A DNA stretch of 64,000 nt from Branchiostoma lanceolatum (taxonomy: Eukaryota; Chordata; Leptocardii; Amphioxiformes; Branchiostomatidae). Both the position numbers and the translations under genes were made by a program. A model generated the notes under the pieces. It worked only from the letters and a program-made list of their open reading frames with translations. It was not told the origin of the DNA and made no database searches. Position 1 is the stretch's first letter. Each line of letters begins with the position of its first letter. This document shows positions 1-10,219 of the stretch, one piece after another. The stretch spans positions 9,553,501 through 9,617,500 of the forward strand of contig NC_089727.1 of assembly GCF_035083965.1 (NCBI RefSeq). The letters run 5' to 3'.

Positions 1-1260
1 GGTGTACACACGGCCTTGAAAAGCCAAGGTTGACATTGGGTCAATGGAATGACCCAAAATTCTATAATGAAAACTTTTTCCGTTCGACGTCTGTGCCTAT
101 ATGGGTGTGCACACGGCCTTGAAAAGGCAAGGTTGACATTGGGTCAATGGAATGACCCAATATTCTATAATGAAAACTTTTTCCGTTCGACGTCCGTGCC
201 TTTATTAGTGTACACACGCCCTTGAAAAGGCAAGGTTGAAATTGGGTCAATGGAATGACCCAAAATTCTAAAATGAAAACTTTTCCATTTGACGTCTGTG
301 CCTATGTTGGTGTACACACGCCATTGAGAAGGCAAGGTTGAAATTGGGTCAATGAAATGACCCAATTCTATTATAAAAACTTTTCCGTCCTACGTCCGTG
401 CCTATGTTGGTGTACACACGCCCTTGAGAGGGCAAGGTTGAAATTGGGTCAATGGAATGACCCAATTATTAAATAAAAGACTTTCCGTTTGACGTCCGTG
501 CCTATATGGGTGTACACACGCCCTTGAGAAGCCAAGGTTGACATTGGGTCAATGGAATGATCCAATTCTATAATCAACGACTTTTCTGTCCTACGCCGTA
601 CCTATGTAGGTGTACACACGCCCTTGAGAATGCAAGGTTGAAATTGAGTCAATGGAATGACCCAACTCTAAAACTTAAACTTTTCCGTCCTACGTCCGTG
701 CCTATATGAGTGTACACACGCCCTTGAGAAGCCAAGGTTGACATTGGGTCAATGGAATGACCCAATTCTAAAATGAAAACTTTTACGTTTGACGTCCGCG
801 CCTATGTTGGTGTACACACGCCATTGAGAAGGCAAGGTTGAAATTGGGTCAATGGAATGGCCCAATTCTATAATAAAAACCTTTCTGTCCTACACCGTGC
901 CTATGTTGGTGTACACACGCCCTTGAGAGGGCAAGGTTGAAATTTGGTCAATGGAATGACCCAATTCTTAAATAAAAGACTTTCCGTTTGACGTCCGTGC
1001 CTATATGGGTGTACACACGCCCTTGAGAAGCCAAGGTTGACATTGGGTCAATGGAATGACCCAATTCTTCAATAAAAGACTTTCCGTTTGACGTCCGTGC
1101 TTATATTGGTGTAGACACGCCCTTGAGAAGGCAAGGTTGAAATTGGGTCAATGGAATGACCCAATTCTAAAATGAAAACTTTTCCGTCCTACGTCCGTGC
1201 CTGTAGGGGTATGAACACGCCCTTTACATGTAGAATGCAAGGTTGAAATTGGACCAGTAT
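1..1260 (-). repeat. Tandem array A: ~100-bp satellite units, each with a hairpin
   Basis: About 12-13 head-to-tail units. The landmark TGTACACACG recurs at about 3, 106, 209, 311, 411, 511, 611, 711, 811, 910, 1010 and 1110, so the period is 103 falling to 100 bp. Each unit contains TTGGGTCA and TGACCCAA separated by six bases, an 8-bp-stem hairpin, plus a block with GACGTC. The last unit, near 1210, is degraded. The array runs off the left edge. It has the opposite orientation to the array at 1968-3315. Short reading frames here are by-products of the repeat and are not called as genes. Confidence 0.95.
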
Positions 1261-1524
1261 ATAGAAACAATCCCTTAAGAGTGCAAAGTTGAAACCGCTT
1301 CAAAGGATCGCCACAGTTCGGACGTAAAAGAATTGTCCGTCCTATGTGGGTGTATAACCAACGAGGCATATGATAAAAAAAGTCAATCTTCCCCCACGAC
1401 CTCTGCTTGGAAAGTACGTTATATGGGTATAAATTACACAAAAGCCACTAAGAGTGCAAAAAACATTCCGTCCTTATAGTGTACGACCGTAAGTTCCTAA
1501 CAATGAAAACTCACACGTATGGAA

Positions 1525-1705
1525 TAGAACTTACAAACTTTTCCAAACAAGAGTTTCCCGTCTTAAGTTAGCGGATAGAACCCGCTTGATAATGCAATTC
1601 TAAACGTTCTTAAGAAACGCTCTTAGCTATGATTTTCAGGGTATAAGAGCTGAAAACAGTGTAAACTAGAAAGTGTGTTAGGACATTATATACAATGCCC
1701 TCGTT
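1525..1705 (+). repeat. Segment following array A, copy 1 of a direct repeat
   Basis: About 180 bp of non-satellite DNA that recurs diverged and in the same orientation at 3333-3526. Shared landmarks are TTGATAATGCAAT, GATTTTCAG, GGGTATAA, ACTAGAAAGTGTG and ACATTATATACAATGCC. Both copies end at the same motif. The flanking arrays are mutually inverted but these segments are not, so the block is not a simple large palindrome. Confidence 0.85.
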
Positions 1706-1759
1706 CTATTGACGCAATGTCAACCTTGCCTTCTTTTAAAAACCCCCGTCACAAATCAA

Positions 1760-1960
1760 GAATTCAGCTCGGCCGACGTGTCGGCGAGCTCCAAATGGGT
1801 ATTTTCGGCCGAAGGACGGCCGACGTTCTGTCGATTATGCGGGCTTCGGTCGATTTTTAGAAATCAAATTGATCCAAATATGCTCGGGCGATTTTGAAAT
1901 TCGGCGAGCTTTGGGCGATTTACGAATTCGGCCGACGCTCGCATGAATATTGACGCCGGC
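1760..1960. other. CG-rich spacer with GGCCGACG/CGGCGAGCT motifs
   Basis: This 200-bp stretch between copy 1 and array B contrasts with the AT-rich surroundings. Short motifs recur (GGCCGAC four times, CGGCGAGCT twice, GGGCGATTT or similar). Short frames exist on the plus strand but show no recognisable protein. It could be a decayed CpG-rich minisatellite or the core of the element carrying the arrays. Confidence 0.6.
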
Positions 1961-1967
1961 TAAAGGG

Positions 1968-3315
1968 CGTGTGTACACCCATATAGGCACGGGCGTCAAA
2001 GTAAAAGTTTTCATTTTAGAATTGGGTCATTCCATTGACCCAATTTCAACCTTTGCTTCTCAGGGCCGTGTGTACACCCATATAGACACGGACGTCAAAC
2101 GGAAAAGTTTTCATTTTAGAATTGGGTCATTCCATTGACCCAATTTCAACCTTGGCTTCTCAGGGCCGTGTGTACACCCATATAGGCACGGGCGTCAAAC
2201 GGAAAAGTCTTTGATTATAGAATTGGGTCATTCCATCGACCCAATGTCAACCTTGGCTTCTCAAGGGCATCTGTACTCCAATATAGGCACGGACGTCAAA
2301 CGGAAAAGTACTTTATTTTAGAATTGGGTCTTTCCATTGACCCAATTTCAACCTTGGCTTCTCAAGGGCGTGTGTACACCCATATAGGCACGGACGTCAA
2401 ACGGAAAAGTCTTTGATTATAGAATTGGGTCATTCCATCGACCCAATGTCAACCTTGGCTTCTCAAGGGCATCTGTACTCCAATATAGGCACGGACGTCA
2501 AACGGAAAAGTACTTTATTTTAGAATTGGGTCTTTCCATTGACCCAATTTCAACCTTGGCTTCTCAAGGGCGTGTGTACACCCATATAGACACGGACGTC
2601 AAACGGAAAAGTCTTTGATTATAGAATTGGGTCATTCCATCGACCCAATGTCAACCTTGGCTTCTCAAGGGCATCTGTACTCCAATATAGGCACGGACGT
2701 CAAACGGAAAAGTACTTTATTTTAGAATTGGGTCTTTCCATTGACCCAATTTCAACCTTGGCTTCTCAAGGGCGTGTGTACACCCATATAGGCACGGACG
2801 TAAAACAGAATACATGTAGTTTTCATTTGAGAATTGGGTCATTTCATTGACCCAATTTTCAACCTTCATTCTCAAGGCCGTGTGTACACCCATATAGGCA
2901 CGAGCGTCAAACGTAAAAGTTTTCATTTTAGAATTGGGTCATTCCATCGACCCAATTTCAACCTTGCTTTCTCAAGGTCGTGTGTACAACAATGTAGGCA
3001 CGGACGTAGGACGGAAAGTTTTCCTTTTAGAATTGGGTCATTAATAATTCCATTGACCCAATATTAACCTCGCCTTCTCAAGGGCGTGTGTACACCCATA
3101 TAGGCACGGACGTAGGGCGGAAAGTTTTCCTTTTAGAATTGGGTCATTTCATTGACCCAATTTCAACCTTGCTTTCTCAAGGGCGTGTGTATACCCATAT
3201 AGGCACAGGTGTCAAACGAAAAGTTTTCATTTTAGAATTGGGTCATACCCAATTTTAACCTTGCCTTCTGAAGGGCGTGTGTACACCCATATAGGCACAG
3301 ACGTGAAACGGAAAA
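1968..3315 (+). repeat. Tandem array B: same ~100-bp satellite, inverted
   Basis: About 14 units, reverse complement to array A. The landmark CGTGTGTACA or its variant CATCTGTACT occurs at about 1968, 2067, 2167, 2268, 2369, 2470, 2571, 2672, 2773, 2879, 2979, 3085, 3184 and 3276. Between about 2268 and 2773 two unit types alternate as a nearly identical 202-bp dimer, which indicates recent local amplification. The hairpin TTGGGTCA...TGACCCAA is kept in most units but broken to TTGGGTCT in the alternating type. Confidence 0.95.
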
Positions 3316-3332
3316 GTATTTTAAGTATGTTA

Positions 3333-3526
3333 TAGAACACTTACGAAGTTTTGCTAAAGAACCGTATCAAGCCTGTATTTAGTTGGCGGGTATAACCCGT
3401 TTGATAATGCAATCTTAACGTTGTCCATGGAACGATTTTCAGTTATAATTCGGAGGGTATAAAAGCCAAAAATTTTAACAGTATAACTAGAAAGTGTGCC
3501 AGAACATTATATACAATGCCATCGTT
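3333..3526 (+). repeat. Segment following array B, copy 2 of the direct repeat
   Basis: Diverged direct copy of 1525-1705, ending at the same ACATTATATACAATGCC motif. It contains GGGTATAAAAGCC, which resembles a TATA box, but nothing downstream looks like a transcription unit. Confidence 0.85.
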
Positions 3527-5004
3527 AACGTTACTTTAAAACGTGTACTACAGTGGGCCGCCTCCTTGCGCGCTTCCCGCCCGAACACAGTCAACTGTCA
3601 TCAGAATCAACACGAAACATTTCTTTTGCTTTGTCTTGCCAGTATTCTGCCGTCACGCTGAGTGTGACCCGGAAACAGTTAAGTGTCGCCCTCAAACCGC
3701 ATGCCGCGAAACCCCCATATGGTGCGTTCTTGGTCCGGAGTGTAATACTTAAACCATAGGGAAAACCTTGGAAAATGTGTCATCTTTAACTCGAGAAATC
3801 TTGCTTCTTGGAGAAGTTTAGATACCCCGCTTTATTGCAGGGGCTTTAGGAACGTCTTGACATTACGAGGACACATTTATATGCATGATTTGGCCTTTCG
3901 TTCGAGGACTATTGAGTTTTTACGTGACCATGTCTTGTGCCTCAAATCGGCGCGTAACATGCAGGAGTCCACCGCCATCTTCGTTTGGAGCGCGAACTCT
4001 CGTTGGGTGACAAACAACGCGAGAGTTGGGGGCAGTCCGTTCATCAAAAGTGGGTGTGGCTGCTCCAAAACAGTGATGTGTTTTTTTCCCTCCAAAGCTG
4101 TAACTGCGAATCTTATAACGTGTTGAGATTCAGTTTTCAACAGTTTGAACAGATACCTACATATATGAAGTACATGTACACGAACATGATTTTGTAGGGA
4201 TAAACCACTGAGGGTGTAACGGGGGTGGGGACTCCGATACTGAAAATAAACACAAAAAGAAGCCAGACAAAAACGACCTACTAGTAAGTTAGTCCCAGAC
4301 TAATCAAAATATGTAAATAGGAAAAATTAGTAAACAATACATGAATGAATAGCCATACATACATATGCAAAGTCCAGCTAGCACATGTTCACAAATTTAG
4401 ATTTGTTTCTATGCCGCTTTTTTCTCGTTTTCTCGTTACAAATGTAACGCGGCAAACTTGTTGTATTGCGTTTCCGATCCGTTGTTTTGTTTTAGAGCAG
4501 TTACTATAAGATATACTGTGACGATATTATAGCGTCTTCGGCCTTGTTTCATTCTGTAGTCACAACATGGTAAAAGTGGTTTTGTCTGTCAATTTGTCAT
4601 GACATGTTTTGTGACAGGTGGGACACCGACATGATAAGTTGTGATAACCTTTTCAGTGGGTCAAATCATGTCAGCTTGGATAAAAACTAATGATGTGTCC
4701 TTATATCTGAAAAAGTGACATTTGCAAATGGTACCAAGGTTGCCTATTCTGTGTAAAACAGTCCCCAAGTGTCCAACAGGGGCTATATGACATACACTGA
4801 ATGGGTGGAGATCGTAATCTTTTGATTGTCCAGCTTTCTATCTGACATATGTGGGGCAATGGGTGGCGGCTTTCAAAAGAGCGTGCATACTGGTAGCCTA
4901 CTCTCAAAGTAGAGGTTGGTGGGGAAGATTGGCACCTTTATTTATGTATATTTACGGGGTAGGAGCTAGTCTCGGGCGAAAACAATAAAAATAGCGACGA
5001 TCTA

Positions 5005-5031
5005 TTTTTTTTTTTTTTTTTTTTTTTTTTT
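5005..5031. repeat. Poly-T tract (27 T)
   Basis: Uninterrupted run of 27 T. It could be the poly-A tail of a retrotransposed sequence on the minus strand. The sequence on either side was not recognised. Confidence 0.95.
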
Positions 5032-5688
5032 GCGCCGGGTCAACTGCAGTTTATACGGCTAGTAAACAACCGTTCTTGACGATAGATCACACTTTGACAC
5101 GAGTTGAAGGCCAGTAAAAGAACGTTTATTTTCCTGTTGTTTAAATAATCGTCTTGAGCTGGAAGCACGTGCGATTATTATATCCAAATCCAGCGAACAA
5201 CGTGCGATAACGTGATGATATGCTCTTCCTACGACGCGCCAGCATGTCATGATAAGGGATCGAAAATATTTGACCTCGTCGTCTTCGAATGCCTCGTTAT
5301 TGATGCCTTTTTTAGAGTGTATCAAACATATTGATGTCTAAAGTATGCATACCTCGGAAATTACTGTTGCTGCATCAGTAGATCTCTAAAAAATTATCGC
5401 TTTTTAGATTTGGCGTTATTATGATTAGTAGCGGTAATATGATGATGGATGTTAGTTCCTGTAATCTATTCTTTCATATAGGACACACGTTCCGTTTCGG
5501 GCCTGGAATATGACTTTGCAATAGTTCACTTTTAGGCAGATTGTTTTGCCATGGGATGATTTTCGGAGTTAATTTTTGCATTGTGATGGAGAATGAACAT
5601 GGGTGCCTTGAAAAGCCCATCCATGCATAGGGTTTCAAATTGGGAGAGATTCATTTCTGACTGGTCTTCAATTCAATTCTTTATTCGA

Positions 5689-5890
5689 ATACCAACATTG
5701 CAGACATACAACAAACGTTAGCCTAGATCACGTGGATATTTACAATGGTCATTACATGGTCTTATTTTATAGTAGTTATCTTGGAATGCTCCATTTTTGC
5801 ATTAGAAAAGTCGCTTTTAGCATGCATGGGGAGGGTAATGGACGATACATGTTGCATTTGCTCGTTCAAATGTTGCCTTTCTAGTGTTGA
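5689..5890 (+). repeat. Dispersed repeat, full-length copy
   Basis: The start (AATACCAACATTGCA...) and the end (GATACATGTTGCATTTGCTC...TTGCCTTTCTAGT) both match 12075-12197. That second copy lacks about 85 bp of the middle. Family unknown. Confidence 0.75.
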
Positions 5891-6287
5891 TATGCATTTG
5901 TATAGTGTTATTGAAACTTACTATGTGTAGGAATGACTAGAAATGTGAGGGTTTTTTTATTCAAGTTTCAAGCCTCATAAAATGCTCTGGATGCCTTTAA
6001 TCAGATAACGTTATTGATAAAGCCGCCTTGCCTCAAGTGTGCTCGACTCGACTACCAAAACTGCGCTATCAAAAATAGTTACGAGTGAACGGGCATTTCA
6101 GGCAAAATAATGATAGTGTACATATATAGCGATAGCCGAGAAATCTGGGGTCAAAACTAAGGAGAAAACGTATAATCTGCGTCTAACTAGTATTTTCCAG
6201 CTATAGCCTATAGGACACCAAAATATAAACTAGTCCGATCAGCTGCAGTACTGCTATCAATCGCTATCAAAGGTCATGCGCTGTTAC

Positions 6288-6380
6288 TTGATTTGATTTG
6301 ATTTGATTGGCACGTGGACCACAGACCATGCTGGTGGTGACCCACACATAAAACAGAAAACGTAGCATAACTTAGGTCCT
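6288..6380 (-). repeat. (ATCAA)n-tailed retroelement 3' end, probable
   Basis: Four TTGAT repeats abut a non-repetitive stretch. On the minus strand this reads as unique sequence ending in an (ATCAA)n tail, the usual 3' end of L2/CR1-like LINEs or SINEs. The body was not identified, so class is inferred from the tail only. Confidence 0.4.
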
Positions 6381-6994
6381 TCAAATCAGAAACAAATTAA
6401 TAAATGCGATCTAAAAAAGCAGCATGATGAAATACGTCTGCTATAGTGAACTAGTTCCAGTCCAAATGACTTCTAGCCGCCAGGATGTTGTCTTGTCTGG
6501 GGCCACGTCTAGACGTCTCAGGTGCGACTGATGCTTGCGTTGTGACAATTGAATCGAATTAGCACAGATGACCAATTGGGTGAAAGACTCTATTAATCTC
6601 ATCAGACAGGTAACCAATCCGGGGAAGGACATCATCAATGACAACCAATGGGGGACTTCTAAAAAGTGCATTTTTCCAACCAATCACAAGCCAGCAATCG
6701 GACCAATGAAATGCCAGTAATTTTCCACACGCGGAGTGGCGCACTGTGCTATATGCATGTTACCAGACTGGCGAGCTTCACTCACGGCCATCTCAAGTTT
6801 GGAAAGGCCGTCCTGTCTCTTTTGCTCGAGACCGTCCGGGGCTGCCCACCCGGCGTTGATATTGCAGTCCGCCTGCGGGACTGGCCCCTCTCCTCTCCGT
6901 AACTGTTCGTCCATGGTTTGCGGTCCTTCCAGCCGTGGCTACTGCTATGGATGAACGGGGTCAGTCTCACATCTACACGTTGTAGATTGCCTTT

Positions 6995-7032
6995 ATGGCG
7001 GATCTTCCGGCGCGGCCACGACATCCGAAGCG
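6995..7032 (+). CDS. Small gene, exon 1 (MADLPARPRHPK, then split Arg)
   Basis: Twelve codons plus two bases. The donor is CG|GTAAGT. The split codon CG+C encodes Arg. Confidence 0.55.
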
Positions 7033-8484
7033 GTAAGTTACTGACTTTACTGTATTGTGAGACCGCAGGCTCTGCATTAAAGCGTATAAGCTGTCAAGTT
7101 TAGCGTCTCAATGAAGCTGTGTTGGTAGAATTCATTAAAGAAAATTATGTAACGGAGGGTGCCATAACTTCGGCATACCCCCATGGCCAACTTCGGACGG
7201 ATTTTTAATTGTTAAAAGGTTATTTGATTGCCAACACCACGTTTCAACTGTAGAGAACAACAGTCTTTGTTTTTACTCTTAGGAAATTTGATTGTCCATT
7301 TGAACAATGCTTCACAAAAAATGCTTGTCGCACTACATGGTTGGAACTTTAATATATCGGTTGGAAATTTTGGTGGTTACATGCACTTTTTGTTTTATCT
7401 TTTTATCACAGGTGTCCAGTAATTATTGTATACCACATTCTCACTTGCGATTGTGTTTTGTGTTTGTTCCAGCAATGGTGAGGAGCCATTGACAAATATG
7501 TCTGGACCGTGCATGAACCTGGGCAGCAACACTGAAGGTTCTTTGCGACAACATCCAGGGCATCACTTAGCCGAGGAGGCTTCAAGAGAATCTGCTCGTA
7601 CCACATTTAATAAGGTGAGCATTACCTGTGCTGTATAATTGTTTGACAGCAGGCTCTGCTTAGAATTGGTTGACAGCAGGCTCTGCTTAGAATTAGTTGA
7701 TGGTGATAGGATTCATGACATTTTGTAATTGGACATACTTATTGTTTGTGCATTGGCACTGGTCTTCAGTTTATACATCTTGTATTTGAATTTTTGGTGA
7801 TGCACAAATTTTGTCTGTTTATCTGAGGTGTCCAGTTCTAATTGTACGTCACATTCCCAATACCATTGAACAGCCGTTGAGCCTTTTGTGTTTGTTGCAG
7901 CTGATGTCTGTGTGTACACCCTGGCCCCGTGCTGCTGAAATAGAACGGATTGAAGAAGAAGAGGATCGGAGACTGTTGACTGGATTAACATGGTACTGTG
8001 AGCAGAATCTGTACAACTAACTCCGACTTGACTGTGACGACTTTTCGTTCAGGCCAGTGGCACCTGATAATCTTTGAACTGAGTTTACTCATGCCAGTCT
8101 GCCAGTTCCACCAATTTGGACTAGTCAAGTCCTGATTACCGACAGTTTGACCTGAGTTTTACATTTCATCTTACTTCTGCATGACTTCGGTCACCATTTC
8201 CACTCCAGCATAAAGCATCCTAGTGCCTTATTTTGCATGTTACATTTGGAGTAGCAAGAAGATGTTAGTCTGGCTGTTTTGTCCTAATTGGTCTGTGTAA
8301 TTTGACTTTCTTGTAGCTTAAAGATGCTTGGAAGGAGACATCTCTAAGGACTTATTCTGCTGAGAGGTTTTCGTCCAACGCCAAGTACGCCATCTCCACC
8401 GTGAAGTCTAGAAAGACCGGTGCGCGTATGTACACCCTGCCAGAGGACCTGGAAGTGCAAAATGTTTCCACTGGGCTGGAATGA
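6995..8484 (+). CDS. Unrecognised small spliced gene, alternative last exons
   Basis: Gene model assembled by eye. ATG at 6995 (TTTATGGCG context) has an in-frame TAG 12 bp upstream (6983-6985), which fixes the start. Exon 1 ends at 7032 before GTAAGT; exon 2 is 7473-7614, from a pyrimidine-rich CCAG acceptor to a GTGAGC donor. Two alternative last exons follow, 7901-8020 or 8317-8484, both entered in phase 0. The junction codon between exons 1 and 2 is restored exactly. The products would be 99 or 115 residues: hydrophilic, without signal peptide or membrane segment. The 8317 version ends in a basic stretch (STVKSRKTGARMYTLPEDLE). I do not recognise the family and assign no function. A decayed gene or a lineage-specific gene are both possible. 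Confidence 0.55.
7473..7614 (+). CDS. Small gene, exon 2
   Basis: Completes the split Arg codon and adds 47 codons beginning NGEEPLTNMSGP, ending in ...TTFNK at an AAG|GTGAGC donor. It is open in the required frame only by using these splice sites, which supports the model. Confidence 0.55.
7630..7692 (+). repeat. Tandem duplication, ~28 bp x 2
   Basis: TTGACAGCAGGCTCTGCTTAGAATT occurs twice in a row within the intron after exon 2 of the small gene. A related CCGCAGGCTCTGCATTAA occurs near 7064. Confidence 0.85.
7901..8020 (+). CDS. Small gene, alternative last exon a
   Basis: Acceptor TTTGTTGCAG, phase 0, 39 codons then TAA at 8018-8020. It contains an acidic run (ERIEEEEDRR). The approximately 100 bp before it resemble the approximately 100 bp before exon 2, so this exon may have arisen by a local duplication. 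Confidence 0.35.
   Translation: MMSVCTPWPRAAEIERIEEEEDRRLLTGLTWYCEQNLYN
8317..8484 (+). CDS. Small gene, alternative last exon b
   Basis: Acceptor CTTTCTTGTAG, phase 0, 55 codons then TGA at 8482-8484. Base composition is more coding-like than exon a, with many C- or G-ending codons. The peptide is basic in the middle and acidic near the end (LPEDLE). Of the two ends this is the better candidate. Confidence 0.5.
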   Translation, partial: LKDAWKETSLRTYSAERFSSNAKYAISTVKSRKTGARMYTLPEDLEVQNVSTGLE

Positions 8485-8561
8485 CTTGTCATAATTTGGC
8501 ATGATAGGAAGTTAATTATTTTTTACGTTGCTTTCATAGCGTTAACTGAACGTACAGTTCA

Positions 8562-9321
8562 CTTTGTGTACCTGAGGCATTGTCGGCAGGGATGATCACA
8601 ATCTCTTGGTTGATGGTAGGGTGCTTGACATGTTTCGTTGACATCTTGAGTGATGTTGTTGATAGGGGGTTGGGGCATTTTGTGAGTGATGGCTGCTTTT
8701 GCATGCAGGGCTTCAGCCCGTTTCTGTTGTGCACAGGCCCTATGTGTGGCTGGTTCAGTTTCTGTGCCTGTGTCGATGGCTGAGATTGTTTGCGGAGTGA
8801 CTGTGAAGTTCAGTGTTTCAGAGAACGGGGACTTTCCTGGTTCTGTTAGCTTATGATTGCTTGGGTCCTTCTACCATCTGTTGTCCTTTCTGTTTATGTG
8901 GTGGTCAGTGGGTCGTCGGGAACCTAGACCACGACATAATTTGCCTTGTGTTATATCTTGGAGTCCCGAACCAAGACAATGGCACAGGGCCAGAAAGGAA
9001 GGCAGGTGGTTGGAGAGCCTGAGTAGTTGTGAACTAACAGAACCAGGAAAATCCCTGATCTTTGAAACGCCGAACTTTGCAATTACTCCGAGAGCAATCT
9101 CGGCTGTCGACATAGTCACAAAAACTGAATCTGACACGCATCGGGCTTGTATACTGCAGAAATTGGCTGGAGCCCTGTGTGTAATAGTAGCTATTGCTTT
9201 TGAAATGTTGTAACCCTCCACCAGCAATGTCACTCGGGGTGTCCTCAAAATGTACTCAACACCCTCCCCATCCATCAAGAGATCATGATTCTCTCGGCTG
9301 TTAATGCTACAGGTACACAAA
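8562..9321. repeat. Large imperfect inverted repeat with mobile loop
   Basis: The left arm (8562-8849) is the diverged reverse complement of the right arm (9036-9321). Matched landmarks include CTAACAGAACCAGGAAA, ACTCCG.A.CAATCTC and AGGTACACAAAG. The left arm is open on its minus strand for about 95 codons. In another frame both arms keep an (N/H)QEI(V/M)I...NA(S/T)GTQ string with weak resemblance to the IVILPADKG region of Penelope-like reverse transcriptases. This suggests two inverted fragments of a retroelement; that assignment is tentative. The spacer (8846-9031) recurs alone at 10220-10404. Confidence 0.7.
8846..9031 (+). repeat. Dispersed ~185-bp repeat, copy 1
   Basis: Near-identical to 10220-10404 over its whole length, for example GTGGTGGTCAGTGGGTCGTC and CAATGGCACAGGGCCAG. 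It forms the loop of the inverted repeat around it. Confidence 0.9.
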
Positions 9322-10017
9322 GGGTATGGAAAACGACAATCAAAAATGAATTTAACTTCCTGTCATGCCCCCTAACAGTTCTTGTTAATTACCTTTTATA
9401 GAATGCAAAGTGTACAAATTTACAGCAATCATGTATAGTATGTTATGCTAAGGTCACATTTCCAAAGCGGGGCCAGGTCGATAGTTTGCAGGAAACAGAA
9501 ATTCTGTACAAAAGACAGTTAAACGCAGAAAACGTTTTAAAAAGTACTGCTTACCATAAATTGTGTATATTGTTGATATGCATTATTTGTTTTCTCAAAC
9601 ATGCTTCGCCGGTCTGGCCCTGGCTTGGATGTATGTAGTTAATCTTACTGTGTGTTAGGTTAGGTAGGTTAGAATTTAATTTTGATTTTCATCTAGTCTT
9701 TTCTGCATTTTTGAACATTTAGTAGATGTCGATAATGCCCGTTTATGGTACAGAGGCAGTTTGTAGCCTTCTAAGCCCTAATGAAATTTTGTCAACTTAT
9801 ATCCAGGCTTAGGCTGACGTTGGAACGCACAAACACCCAAACAAACACTCACATAGTAACGTGTGCACACACAAACACAAATACACTAACACATTAACAC
9901 AACTATCTGACAGATGCCTTAAGCTGCAAAATAACTTCAAAAGACGGTCTAAAATGTTCAAAGCTACCTCTGTGCCATGCATTGACATTATAACCATTTA
10001 CTACATACTTTTGTTTT

Positions 10018-10170
10018 AGCTTAGTTAGCATTTTTAGGTGAGTTAGCATTTTTAGGTGAGTTAGCATTTTTAGGTTAGTTAGCATTTTTAGGTGAGTTAG
10101 CATTTTTAGGTTAGTTAGCATTTTTAGGTTAGTTAGCATTTTTAGCTCAGTAAGCTTTAGCATTTTTACC
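10018..10170 (-). repeat. Minisatellite, 18-bp unit
   Basis: About eight copies of AGTTAGCATTTTTAGGTG with one- or two-base variants. It is followed by degenerate TTAGCATTTT copies to about 10200 and again at 10405-10545. The minus-strand frame with repeated NLKMLT is a by-product of the repeat. Confidence 0.95.
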
Positions 10171-10219
10171 TTAGTTACCATTTTTAGTTAGCATTTCAAA
10201 TTTTTAAAACTTTAAGCTT

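Larger units (their letters stand above)
3530..6980. other. Spacer without a recognised gene
   Basis: Frames are short, lack family similarity and show no consistent splice phasing. Contents noted separately are a T27 run at 5005-5031, a repeat copy at 5689-5890 and a pentanucleotide run near 6288. The part from about 6720 to 6990 is richer in CG and adjoins the first exon of the small gene at 6995, so it may hold that gene's promoter. Confidence 0.6.

Noticed and set aside
165..2138. Several 60-70 residue frames in the satellite arrays
   Set aside because: They repeat the same peptide (e.g. GRVYTHIGTDVKRKSFHF) because the DNA repeats; no start or splice support.
1..3315. CRISPR-like regular repeats at the left edge
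   Set aside because: The whole 100-bp unit is conserved with no unique spacers, and the genome is animal. It is a satellite.
8871..9320. 149-residue minus-strand frame
   Set aside because: It crosses the loop and right arm of an inverted repeat; the left arm has the homologous reading on the opposite strand. Treated as a retroelement relic.
9650..9672. TTAGG-type telomere repeat
   Set aside because: Only two or three imperfect units; not an array.
9903..10181. Minus-strand frame with repeated NLKMLT
   Set aside because: Product of the 18-bp minisatellite.
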